From an uncultured Candidatus Saccharibacteria bacterium (lineage in GTDB: Bacteria; Patescibacteriota; Saccharimonadia; Saccharimonadales; Saccharimonadaceae), in the NCBI GenBank assembly GCA_949101405.1, contig CARYFM010000018.1, forward strand, positions 1 to 13,536: a stretch of DNA of 13,536 bases, written 5' to 3'. Position numbers and translations under genes: made by a program. Positions 6,301 through 12,236 of the stretch are shown here, piece by piece. Below the pieces are notes generated by a model. The model saw only the letters and a program-made list of their open reading frames with translations. It ran no database searches and was not told the DNA's origin. Each line of letters starts with the position of its first letter. The stretch's first letter is position 1.

Positions 6301-7488
6301 GCCGCGCGAGCGTCAAATGGCAATTGGTTTATGGCGCGGATGTTTAACTTATTCCAGGATACAACACGTAGCCCCAGTTTGTCTGCGCGGGTGGAATACA
6401 GCACTACAGAACTAACAAATGGTGACGTTGTAGCCAGGTTAGTGGATTTTAGTTTGCCAGAGGATGAGATTGAGATTATAAGCCAAGGTGGTAAAGAGCA
6501 TGTGTTTACGCAGAATGGCAATTTCACTTTCGAGTTTAAAGAGAAAACTACTGGCAGGATTGGGCAGGCTATTGCTGCAGTTGATTGGATTGATAAAGAG
6601 GCGCCAGTAGCGAGGATTGAATATGATATTAAAGATGTAACACCTGGAAAGGTGACCGCAACTTTGGTTGATCCGAGTGAACCTATTGAGGTCTTGAGTG
6701 ATGGTGGTTGGAGTCATGTTTTCTTGGAAAATGGTAGCTTTGTGTTCAGGTATCGTGATCGAGCTGGGAATATTAGTGAGACTAAGGCAGAGGTAAGTTG
6801 GATTCATCCAGATCAAGTCAAGCCAGAAGTTCCTATTACTCCAGAAAAACCTGTTGCTCCGAGCACGCCAGGCAACTCAGGAACAGGGAATGTTAGCAGT
6901 CCAAATTCTTCGGCGGATAGTGATATATCTGGAAGCCAGTCCGAAGTAAGGCCTGGCAGCGTAAACAATAATACGCTTGGTGATATTGTATTTGAGATTG
7001 TGGGTGACGAAAGCAGTGATAGTACCGTGGCTGATGGGGTGCGTGTGCAAGGCAGGACACTGATTCTGACTGATAGTCTAAAACAAAAGTTTGGTTCAGG
7101 CAGTGAGTTCTTTGAGTTCTACCTAGTAGATGCTGATGGTAATCGGGTTGCTGATGGCACACCAACTAAACTGACGATTACTTTGGCAAAAGGTAAACGG
7201 TTTAATGGCGTTTATATGTTGAAAGACGATAACACAGGTGAGCGTGTAGAATATAAGCGGGTAGGTGACGATAAGATTGAGCTGACACTTTCGACCACGG
7301 GTCGATACATTATCTCTTATGAAGACGAAGAGTCAAATAATGCTGATGGTAATAAACAGGATGATCAATCGGATGAATTAAAAGAAGATAATTGGTTTAG
7401 TTCCAGTGTATTTTGGTGGTCTGTTGGTGGCGTAGCAATGATTGGTTTAGTCGTGGGCGGTATGATGGCTAGCAACCGTCGGCGTTAG
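3367..7488 (+). CDS. Giant modular surface protein with transglutaminase-like core
   Basis: This 1373-residue protein is built for the cell surface. A signal peptide (basic MRRYRKFK, hydrophobic core, likely cleavage after VRA at 35) is followed by an NPCBM-like carbohydrate-binding module at about 50-212 (KGIWAHATS and DHAVWADAK motifs). An alpha-helical region of about 225-640 contains GSVCGGLS (C473) and GQPGHAAYLFY (H499), matching the Cys and His of transglutaminase/papain-like folds, with N519/N520 where the third polar residue is expected. A linker region with beta-sandwich-like repeats follows. Then come a discoidin (F5/8 type C) domain at about 858-998, two related Ig-like repeats at about 1004-1081 and 1082-1149, a Pro/Ser linker (1150-1200), a last beta domain, and a C-terminal membrane helix (about 1347-1369) ending in RRR. 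No LPxTG sortase signal is visible. It probably binds, and perhaps cuts or crosslinks, glycans or proteins of a host cell. The function is inferred. GTG 3358 is an alternative start. Confidence 0.85.
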   Translation: MRRYRKFKISLRVILGILVLCGAMVASSAVFQVRATDLSHMEVSFEPKDNTGKFVYLSDLALDTTHSSQTAWGDILFNQTDANGRKFTVRYDGGIITLDKGIWAHATSNVYYNLEELGIEGEYDYLTAFVGLNTTAASSSNGVIFWIYGSENGTDWDVIYNEDRNVSRPGQNADFVKVDIKKYKFLRLQAYDNGSNGNDHAVWADAKLIKSDYDPDVVPAVGDFNDYFEKAGEVEISRNPEYELTLLRRSLIRYAGQYALSQFVSATPDNREMLEWLYNDLDALRYYLTGGKPMGNNYQNSLNVLSRLYKEHKDDLADNTVTENGVRLGDLYTRMMISEALVYSASVSSWIGGGQYSDAVARYEVFKKLYEEDRLDKKVFESLEIEEMRWVLDTMITDDEVDWLNYYSKKVGSSDPYRYITYRFGYQYGAPQYYSEENREKWNEKYDLAAYDVEYGVAGKPKLWMVFEEGSVCGGLSKTGTNIWNTWGYPASVIGQPGHAAYLFYRQDANGNGYWGLGNNISGWTRSEKGERLLLGWGSNSWDSYYQVSYTPYAQAALNDMDNYVKAHETLLLADLYGDDYDKLEEIYRKALSYQDINMDAWYALIQLYNADGRKTEADFVRLAKEIAEALTYYPLPMWDLTNLLKPHMTTAVGEANFEKARRDALNTALTATTDNTQQPDVSITMANFLLNNNDLSVASFSFDGENAGKIVMADQYFTDSITTTWEYSIDGKQTWSAPISEQSWQLSPDEIAKINVDDDVVVHIIGTDRNDSYAIDIVTQNAPTNLYANDLENRVVGATGVMEWRYNASEPWVSYTKAVPDLSGDKSVQVRIGATGTRLASDLADFEFTEDNQPETRKYIPVSHLSIADVSTEATGQGRHATNAIDGNYHTNWHTDWSGRDTERYITIKLDHTVWLSAVEYVPGGGGNGKLLDGELYGSMDGEHWEVLATAKNWANNETIKSFELDEPKEVMYVKIHAARASNGNWFMARMFNLFQDTTRSPSLSARVEYSTTELTNGDVVARLVDFSLPEDEIEIISQGGKEHVFTQNGNFTFEFKEKTTGRIGQAIAAVDWIDKEAPVARIEYDIKDVTPGKVTATLVDPSEPIEVLSDGGWSHVFLENGSFVFRYRDRAGNISETKAEVSWIHPDQVKPEVPITPEKPVAPSTPGNSGTGNVSSPNSSADSDISGSQSEVRPGSVNNNTLGDIVFEIVGDESSDSTVADGVRVQGRTLILTDSLKQKFGSGSEFFEFYLVDADGNRVADGTPTKLTITLAKGKRFNGVYMLKDDNTGERVEYKRVGDDKIELTLSTTGRYIISYEDEESNNADGNKQDDQSDELKEDNWFSSSVFWWSVGGVAMIGLVVGGMMASNRRR

Positions 7489-7499
7489 TCTAATACATC

Positions 7500-7528
7500 T
7501 AGACAGGGATAGAAAAGTTTGTTATAAT
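7500..7528 (+). promoter_or_regulatory. Promoter of the S1 gene
   Basis: TAGACA (7500-7505), 17 bp, TATAAT (7523-7528). Predicted start is near 7535, giving a leader of about 80 nt containing the long hairpin. Confidence 0.75.
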
Positions 7529-7541
7529 TAAGGACAGATTT

Positions 7542-7591
7542 CAGGTTCGTTCAAGAGTTTCGATGAGGGTCGGGGTTTTTGAACGAACCTG
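7542..7591 (+). promoter_or_regulatory. Leader hairpin upstream of the S1 gene
   Basis: CAGGTTCGTTCAA (7542-7554) pairs perfectly over 13 bp with TTGAACGAACCTG (7579-7591), around a G/T-rich 24-nt loop. The 3' arm ends 1-3 nt before the GAGAAAGGA ribosome-binding region. Because S1 is known to repress its own translation through the rpsA leader in E. coli, an autoregulatory role is plausible but unproven. The loop ends in a short T run that is followed by the 3' arm, so this is not a terminator. Confidence 0.5.
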
Positions 7592-7614
7592 GAGAAAGGA
7601 TAATTATAATAACT

Positions 7615-8676
7615 ATGGCAAAAGCCAAATTAACAATGGACGAGTTGCTGGCGAGCGCTGACGATAGTGTGAAGCGGGCGGCAACTGGCGAAACTGTGAC
7701 TGGTAAGGTCCTGTCAATGCGTAAACACGAGATCTTGATTGATCTAGGGGCTCGTGGTGTGGGCGTGGTTCCACGACGTGAAGTTTCGTTTGCTCGCAAT
7801 TTGAATATTGGTGACGAGGTATCGGCTTCGGTAATCGAGTCGGAGATGGGTGATGGTAGCATTTTGCTGTCATTGCGTAAAGCTGCGAAGGAAAAGGGCT
7901 GGGATGAAATCCAAAGCCGGATTGATGCGGCTGAGGTGATTGAAGTTACTCCATTTGATGCAAATCGTGGTGGACTTTTGGCAGAATACGAAGGAATTCG
8001 TGGTTTCTTGCCAGTGAGCCAGTTATCGGCTGAGCATTATCCACGCGTAGGAAGTGCGGATAAGGATGAGATTTTGCAACGGTTGAATTCGCTAGTTGGT
8101 CAGCCAATGAAAGTGCGAATCTTGGACGCTAATCGCAAAGATAATAAGTTGATTTTTTCTGAGAAGGAAGCCGTGAAAGACGGTTTGGCGGAGCGCTTTG
8201 CTGAGTTGCACGTGGGTGATATCGTCAAAGGCGTGGTTACTGGCGTGGTAGATTTCGGTGCCTTCGTGAACGTTGACGGGGTAGAAGGCTTGATTCACAT
8301 TTCTGAGATTTCTTGGGAACGAGTGAACAACCCAGCCGACTATGTTAAGGTAGGCGAAACGGTCGAGGCTAAGATTATTGCTATTGATAAGGAGCGTTTG
8401 TCACTATCAATGAAGCAGCTAACTGAAGATCCTTGGCTGTCTGAGGTAGAGAACTTGAAGAAGGGCGATGAAGTTGAGGGAACAATCACTCGGATTACTC
8501 CATTTGGCGCGTTTGTACAAATTTCTTCAGCCGTAGAGGCTTTGGTACATGTATCTGAGCTTGGTAATGGGTCTGATGCTGATCCAGAGAAAGTCTTTAC
8601 CTTGAATGAACGCAAGAAGTTCCGCGTGCTCGATATCGATCGAGAAGGACGCAAGATTAGCCTAACTATCGCTTAG
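7615..8676 (+). CDS. rpsA: 30S ribosomal protein S1 (four S1 domains)
   Basis: The 353-residue protein consists of four OB-fold S1 RNA-binding domains. Domain 1 starts near residue 27 (GKVLSMRKHEILIDLG). Domain 2 is near 105-185 (divergent, GIRGFLPVSQL). Domain 3 begins around 200 (GDIVKGVVTGVVDFGAFV, GLIHISEIS, RLSLSMKQ). Domain 4 begins around 282 (GDEVEGTITRITPFGAFV, ALVHVSELG, ISLTIA). S1 binds mRNA on the 30S subunit and aids translation initiation. The E. coli protein has six domains; four is typical of reduced or Gram-positive forms. The start is ATG 7615 (MAKAKLTMDELLA), with AAAGGA about 14 nt upstream. An upstream in-frame TTG at 7579 lies in the hairpin arm and is rejected. The gene is single, with its own promoter, and is followed by a convergent gene. 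Confidence 0.93.
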   Translation: MAKAKLTMDELLASADDSVKRAATGETVTGKVLSMRKHEILIDLGARGVGVVPRREVSFARNLNIGDEVSASVIESEMGDGSILLSLRKAAKEKGWDEIQSRIDAAEVIEVTPFDANRGGLLAEYEGIRGFLPVSQLSAEHYPRVGSADKDEILQRLNSLVGQPMKVRILDANRKDNKLIFSEKEAVKDGLAERFAELHVGDIVKGVVTGVVDFGAFVNVDGVEGLIHISEISWERVNNPADYVKVGETVEAKIIAIDKERLSLSMKQLTEDPWLSEVENLKKGDEVEGTITRITPFGAFVQISSAVEALVHVSELGNGSDADPEKVFTLNERKKFRVLDIDREGRKISLTIA

Positions 8677-8700
8677 GGAAGAGGCTTGCTATTCTGGACT

Positions 8701-8791
8701 ATTGCATTGTCAAAAGTTCTGATTTAAAGGGGACGTACGATAAGTACGTCCCCTTTGCAATGAACTGACTTTGCTTTAAAAACCTTTTGAC
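8701..8791. terminator. Structured convergent intergenic hairpin
   Basis: The core is a 13-bp perfect hairpin, AAAGGGGACGTAC (8726-8738) with GTACGTCCCCTTT (8744-8756), loop GATAA. Around it lie further inverted repeats: GTCAAAAG (8709-8716) with CTTTTGAC (8784-8791), and ATTGCA (8701-8706) with TGCAAT (8756-8761). It separates the S1 gene from the convergent DUF2726-like gene and most likely terminates both, although the flanking T tracts are short. Confidence 0.6.
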
Positions 8792-8804
8792 GAGACGAGG
8801 TTAA

Positions 8805-9347
8805 TTATTTTTTCTTGCGCTTATTATCGAGTTTGCTGGTTTCGTAGATGACACGTGAAAACTCTTCAATGATGGCTTGGCGATCGAGCTTATCGAGTTT
8901 GGTGACACGAACAAAGGGAAGGTGGGCACTTTGGAAAAACTTCTCCATATCTTTCGGATCGCTACCTGGACTACGGTTGGTAGTTTTATTATCATCTAAT
9001 TTTACAGCACAAACAGGGCGTAAGGTTTGTTTGTTACAAAAAACAAAATCTACGGTTTTGTTTTCGATGAAACTATAGGCTTCGTAACGGTTTTGGTTGC
9101 CAACTTTATGATTAAGTAGGGAGGAAACGTCTACTTGGGGAATGATGTAGAACCTTTGTCCAAAAATATCATTCAAAAGCTGAAAACAGCGACGTTCAGT
9201 ACCAACCATAAGGCTTTTCTTGGGACGATAACGGCAATGAGCCATAGCATCTTGCCTATGTCGGCGAGCTACGATGCTAGCTAAGATTGAGACAATCAAA
9301 AAAGAGACAGTGGCAATTCCAGCGATAATGATTAAAATTATATCCAT
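8805..9347 (-). CDS. Membrane-anchored DUF2726-like (PD-(D/E)XK fold) protein
   Basis: The 180-residue protein begins with one membrane helix (residues 3-26, IILIIIAGIATVSFLIVSIL) and a basic stretch (ARRHRQ). A cytoplasmic domain resembling DUF2726 follows: SLMVGTERRCFQLLNDIFG, then IIPQVDVSSLL, VDFVFCNKQTLRPVCAVKLDD, and LPFVRV. The DUF2726 fold is related to PD-(D/E)XK nucleases. D100 (VDF) is present, but the usual I-E-L-D-D is V-K-L-D-D here, with K116 in place of the catalytic Glu. Nuclease activity may therefore be lost, or the protein may only bind DNA. The C-terminus is strongly basic (DNKRKKK). The start is ATG 9347, with a weak GGGA site. It is a single-gene unit with a strong promoter carrying a possible operator. 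Confidence 0.75.
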   Translation of the reverse strand: MDIILIIIAGIATVSFLIVSILASIVARRHRQDAMAHCRYRPKKSLMVGTERRCFQLLNDIFGQRFYIIPQVDVSSLLNHKVGNQNRYEAYSFIENKTVDFVFCNKQTLRPVCAVKLDDNKTTNRSPGSDPKDMEKFFQSAHLPFVRVTKLDKLDRQAIIEEFSRVIYETSKLDNKRKKK

Positions 9348-9378
9348 ACAAAAACGGTCCCTAAATAGGTATGTTTAC

Positions 9379-9407
9379 ATTGTAGCACAGATTGTGCTTT
9401 TTGTCAA
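9379..9407 (-). promoter_or_regulatory. Promoter of the DUF2726-like gene with embedded dyad
   Basis: On the minus strand TTGACA (9402-9407), a 17-bp spacer and an extended -10 TGC-TACAAT (9379-9384) form a near-ideal promoter. The spacer contains the perfect palindrome AGCACA-GAT-TGTGCT (9384-9398), which touches the -10. That is a classic position for a repressor operator. Confidence 0.7.
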
Positions 9408-9425
9408 TTCTATAAGAGGTCAAGT

Positions 9426-9465
9426 ATAATAAATCCGCCTGCATAAATATTTTATGCAGGCGGAT
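9426..9465 (-). terminator. Terminator of tRNA-Asn
   Basis: ATCCGCCTGCATAAA (9433-9447) pairs perfectly over 15 bp with TTTATGCAGGCGGAT (9451-9465). On the minus strand it is followed by TTTATTATA. It lies 17 bp beyond the 3' end of tRNA-Asn. Confidence 0.75.
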
Positions 9466-9482
9466 GATAGTTTATCTAAGTT

Positions 9483-9557
9483 TGGCTCCCCGGACTGGAC
9501 TCGAACCAGTAACCTCGAAGTTAACAGCTTCTTGCTCCACCATTGAGCTACCGGGGA
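9483..9557 (-). tRNA. tRNA-Asn (anticodon GTT)
   Basis: On the minus strand the acceptor TCCCCGG (9551-9557) pairs with CCGGGGA (9487-9493). The discriminator is G and an encoded CCA occupies 9483-9485. The D stem is GCTC/GAGC, the anticodon loop CTGTTAA gives GTT, and the T loop is the standard TTCGAGT. The first pair of the anticodon stem (A27-G43) is a mismatch. It is a single tRNA gene divergent from infB, with its own promoter and terminator. Confidence 0.96.
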
Positions 9558-9614
9558 ATAAGGGTGTTAACTTAAATAAACTATTGAAGTACTCCTATAA
9601 GGGATTACTCTATG

Positions 9615-9659
9615 ATTATATCACATTTTCTACAAAATCAAGGTAAAATGTGATAAAAT
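9615..9659. promoter_or_regulatory. Divergent promoters of tRNA-Asn and infB inside a perfect inverted repeat
   Basis: TATCACATTTT (9619-9629) and AAAATGTGATA (9645-9655) form an 11-bp perfect inverted repeat. Each arm carries an extended -10 facing outward: TGA-TATAAT on the minus strand (9615-9623) for tRNA-Asn, and TGA-TAAAAT on the plus strand (9651-9659) for infB. No good -35 is seen for infB. Confidence 0.6.
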
Positions 9660-9706
9660 AAAAGGAATTGCTATAAATTTAACAAACATTACAGAAAGGA
9701 GCGGCA

Positions 9707-11515
9707 ATGAGTGCTGAAACTGCAGATATGGCGGCAGATAAAACTGAAAAAGTGATCCGGATTGCTGGCTCGATTACGGTAGATGAACTGGCTACGGCTT
9801 TGGGTTTGTCGGTGACGGCGTTGATTGGTGAGCTTTTTAAGAATGGGATTGTAGCCACGATTAATCAACGTTTGGATTTTGAGACGGCAGAGATCATGAT
9901 CGGTGAGTTGGGGATTGAGGGCGTAAGGCTGGAACGTAAGAACACGGCAACCCAGACTTCCGAGCAGCGTCGAGAGTTGAGTGATCACGCAGTGTCGCGT
10001 CCACCAGTGGTAGCAGTGATGGGGCATGTCGATCACGGTAAAACTAGTCTGTTAGATAATCTTTTACATAAGAAGACGGTGGAGACTGAGGCGGGCGGTA
10101 TTACGCAGCATATTTCTGCATATCAGTTGGAACATGATGGGCGTAAGATTACGTTTTTGGACACGCCTGGGCATGAGGCATTTGCGGCGATTCGGCAACA
10201 TGGTGCGATGCTTACCGATATCGTGGTGATTGTGGTGGCGGCTGATGATGGCGTGAAACCGCAAACTGTAGAAGCGATTAAGTTTGCGCAGGGTGCGAAT
10301 GCTAAAATTATTGTGGCGATAAATAAGATTGACCGTGAGGGAGCGGATGTTCCACGGACAATGGCAGATTTGTCGGCGCATGGTTTGCAGCCTGAAGAAT
10401 GGGGCGGTGATATTATGATGATTCCAGTGTCGGCCAAGACTGGTGAAAACTTGGAGAAGTTGCTGGATAGTATTTTGCTGATTGCAGACGTAGAAGAACT
10501 AAAAGCAGATGTGGATATTCCAGCTGAAGGTCTGGTGATTGAATCGCATATGGAAGTTGGTAAAGGTTCGGTGGTAAACTTGCTAGTGACGGGTGGAGAA
10601 TTAAAGGTTGGCGAGTTTATTACGGCGGGTGGTAGTTACGGTAAAGTCCGTACGATGGTTGATTTTAGAGGGAAGCCAAAAGGAAAAGCTGGTCCATCTA
10701 CGCCGGTGACGATTACTGGGTTTAAGGAGTTACCAAATTTTGGTGATCGGTTCTTGGAACAAAAAGATGAGAAGACTGCACGTAAGGCAGCATTGCTTAA
10801 TGCACAGGGCGCAGCGGACGAGGCGGCTAGTGCTAATGTCACTAGTACGGATTTGTTACGAATGATGAATGCGGAAGATAATTCAAAAGTTTTTAATGTG
10901 ATTATCAAGGGTGATGTGTTGGGTTCAGTGACCTCAGTGGTGGATAGTTTAAAGATGATTGATACTAAGGGTGAAGTAACTCTTAATATTGTGGCGACTG
11001 GCGTGGGCGATATTACTGAAAACGATGTTTATATGGCAGCTGGTGACGGCAATACTGTGATTTATGGTTTTAATGTGGGCGTGCCCACTAATATTGCTAA
11101 GTTAGCAGCGCGTGATGGTGTGGCAATTCGGAATTATCGAGTGATTTATGAGTTGTTGGATGATGCGCGTAATAGCATGGAGAAGCTGTTAGGTGAAGAA
11201 ATTGTTGAGACCGACACTGGAGAGATGAAGGTGATGGGTGTGTTTCGTGTGACTAAGACCGAGCTGATTGCTGGTGGGCAAATGCTGAGTGGTCGGTTGA
11301 CACCAGGAGTTTTGGCGCGAGTGAAACATGGTAAAGAAGTGCTTGGGGAAGCCGAAGTGGAGAGTGTACAGAAAGAGCGTATTGACGCCAAGGAATTGAT
11401 TGAGAACGAAATTGGCGGTTTAGCGATGAGAACTGAAAAGAAAATTAATCTTACCGTCGGCGATAGATTAGAATTCTTTACACGTGAGAAGCGACAACGG
11501 AAACTTGGTGAATAA
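9707..11515 (+). CDS. infB: Translation initiation factor IF-2 (short form)
   Basis: IF-2 is the GTPase that places initiator fMet-tRNA in the P site and promotes 50S joining. The 602-residue protein has a single IF2-N-like module at about 18-75 (ITVDELATALGLSVTALIGELF). The G domain follows, with G1 GHVDHGKTS (106-114), switch region GGITQHISAY, G3 DTPGHEAF (152-159), G4 NKID (206-209) and G5 SAKTG (242-246). The beta-barrel domain II, the IF-2 domain III (VFNVIIKGDVLGSV), and a C-terminal barrel that binds fMet-tRNA come after it. The long Lys/Glu-rich N-terminal extension of E. coli (890 aa) and much of that in B. subtilis (716 aa) is absent. The start is ATG 9707, with GAAAGGAG 5 nt upstream. 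The usual partners nusA and rbfA are not adjacent: a terminator follows directly. Confidence 0.97.
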   Translation: MSAETADMAADKTEKVIRIAGSITVDELATALGLSVTALIGELFKNGIVATINQRLDFETAEIMIGELGIEGVRLERKNTATQTSEQRRELSDHAVSRPPVVAVMGHVDHGKTSLLDNLLHKKTVETEAGGITQHISAYQLEHDGRKITFLDTPGHEAFAAIRQHGAMLTDIVVIVVAADDGVKPQTVEAIKFAQGANAKIIVAINKIDREGADVPRTMADLSAHGLQPEEWGGDIMMIPVSAKTGENLEKLLDSILLIADVEELKADVDIPAEGLVIESHMEVGKGSVVNLLVTGGELKVGEFITAGGSYGKVRTMVDFRGKPKGKAGPSTPVTITGFKELPNFGDRFLEQKDEKTARKAALLNAQGAADEAASANVTSTDLLRMMNAEDNSKVFNVIIKGDVLGSVTSVVDSLKMIDTKGEVTLNIVATGVGDITENDVYMAAGDGNTVIYGFNVGVPTNIAKLAARDGVAIRNYRVIYELLDDARNSMEKLLGEEIVETDTGEMKVMGVFRVTKTELIAGGQMLSGRLTPGVLARVKHGKEVLGEAEVESVQKERIDAKELIENEIGGLAMRTEKKINLTVGDRLEFFTREKRQRKLGE

Positions 11516-11522
11516 AACAAAC

Positions 11523-11554
11523 AAAAATCTCGAAGCTAAAGCTTCGAGATTTTT
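11523..11554 (+). terminator. Rho-independent terminator of infB
   Basis: AAAAATCTCGAAGCT (11523-11537) pairs perfectly over 15 bp with AGCTTCGAGATTTTT (11540-11554), with a nominal 2-nt loop that opens to a larger one in practice. It begins 7 bp after the infB stop codon and can work in both directions. Confidence 0.85.
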
Positions 11555-11604
11555 AAGTGCTGGGTTGGCCTTTTGCTCTTCCGTCAAAAGGTCGCCCAGC
11601 ACTT
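11555..11604. terminator. Second long hairpin between convergent genes
   Basis: AAGTGCTGGG (11555-11564) pairs with CCCAGCACTT (11595-11604). An inner GGCCTTTTG (11567-11575) pairs with CAAAAGGTC (11585-11593, one G-T pair). This gives about 19 bp with a 9-nt loop. On the minus strand it is followed by AAAAATC of the infB terminator rather than a T run, so the two hairpins may act together for the minus-strand nuclease gene. A structured RNA is also possible. Confidence 0.5.
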
Positions 11605-11622
11605 ATGTATATTGTAATCAAT

Positions 11623-12018
11623 TTATTTGCGTAAGTCAATAATTTTACCAGACGTGAGTATAATTTTTAATTTTTTGATTGAGCGAAAAAGCTGAAATTG
11701 TCGTTTTACATAAGTTTGCATTTTGGTGTCGGGAATTTTCATACGTCGTAAATCCAGTATGATATGGCGTGATTGGCGTGCGCCGCGATGCAATGCGCGC
11801 TCGATGGTGATTATTGATTTTCCTTGTGGGCTTTTCATCTCCCAGGCTATTCCATCCATGATAAAATCTGGAGTTTTTGATTTGGGAGTTAGTGAAGGGG
11901 GAATTAACTCAATATTTTTGCCGTGTTCTAGGAAAAATGTAATAGTCGTAAGTTCATGTTGTTCCAAAATGACATTATGTGCTGTGAGTCGACCACGCTT
12001 ACTTTTGGACTTTGGCAT
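11623..12018 (-). CDS. Stand-alone PD-(D/E)XK nuclease, CdiA-C tRNase-like
   Basis: The 131-residue protein carries TPDFIMDG (D51) followed by AWEMKSPQGKS (E60-x-K62), the catalytic pattern of PD-(D/E)XK nucleases. After it comes IERALHRGARQSRHIILDLRR, which matches the helix and strand that follow the active site in CdiA C-terminal toxin nucleases of the tRNase type (CdiA_C family). In contact-dependent inhibition systems this fold is the tip of a huge secreted protein and needs an immunity partner. Here it is a complete small gene with its own ATG (12018), an AGGA site about 6 nt upstream and no signal peptide, so it would act inside the cell. The N-terminus (MPKSKSKRGR) and C-terminus are very basic, suiting nucleic-acid binding. 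No immunity gene is adjacent. The specificity and role are unknown, and the family call is from motif recall. Confidence 0.7.
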   Translation of the reverse strand: MPKSKSKRGRLTAHNVILEQHELTTITFFLEHGKNIELIPPSLTPKSKTPDFIMDGIAWEMKSPQGKSIITIERALHRGARQSRHIILDLRRMKIPDTKMQTYVKRQFQLFRSIKKLKIILTSGKIIDLRK

Positions 12019-12084
12019 AATTATCCTATCAAAATAAAATTAATATTTTTTGGATGTTTATTTTATTTTCTCCTCTAAAATCAC

Positions 12085-12099
12085 TTTAACATAGTTAAA
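12085..12099. promoter_or_regulatory. Palindrome upstream of the nuclease gene
   Basis: TTTAAC-ATA-GTTAAA is a perfect 15-bp dyad. A weak minus-strand promoter may overlap it (TTGTAC at 12107-12112, then TTAAAG at 12084-12089 with a 17-bp spacer), so it could be an operator for the nuclease gene. The sequence is AT-rich and the dyad could be chance. Confidence 0.3.
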
Positions 12100-12152
12100 T
12101 CCAGAAGTACAACTTAAGCGTTTCTATGGGAGGGATTTTAACCATAAAAGTC

Positions 12153-12181
12153 TTGACAACAGGGTTATGCTTTGAGATAAT
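12153..12181 (+). promoter_or_regulatory. Promoter of the second FISUMP-type gene
   Basis: TTGACA (12153-12158), 17 bp, GATAAT (12176-12181, one mismatch from TATAAT). The leader from about 12188 contains the direct repeat ATAAGGTC twice (12190-12197 and 12210-12217). Confidence 0.7.
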
Positions 12182-12236
12182 AAAAAGTAATAAGGTCATG
12201 TTTTATAAAATAAGGTCGTAGAAGGAACAAAACTAC

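Noticed and set aside
6893..7165. Minus-strand frame of 90 codons, along with similar frames at 4625-4984 and 6439-6816
   Set aside because: These lie opposite the giant surface protein gene, have low-complexity His/Ser/Tyr-rich translations and no ribosome-binding sites. They are shadows of its codon usage.
7579..7614. TTG start for S1 giving 12 extra residues
   Set aside because: The codon is in the 3' arm of the leader hairpin, upstream of the ribosome-binding site. MAKAKLTMDELL is the more natural start.
9464..9646. Possible 60-residue plus-strand protein
   Set aside because: It overlaps tRNA-Asn on the opposite strand. The LAPRTGLEPV-type peptide is a well-known artefact of translating antisense tRNA.
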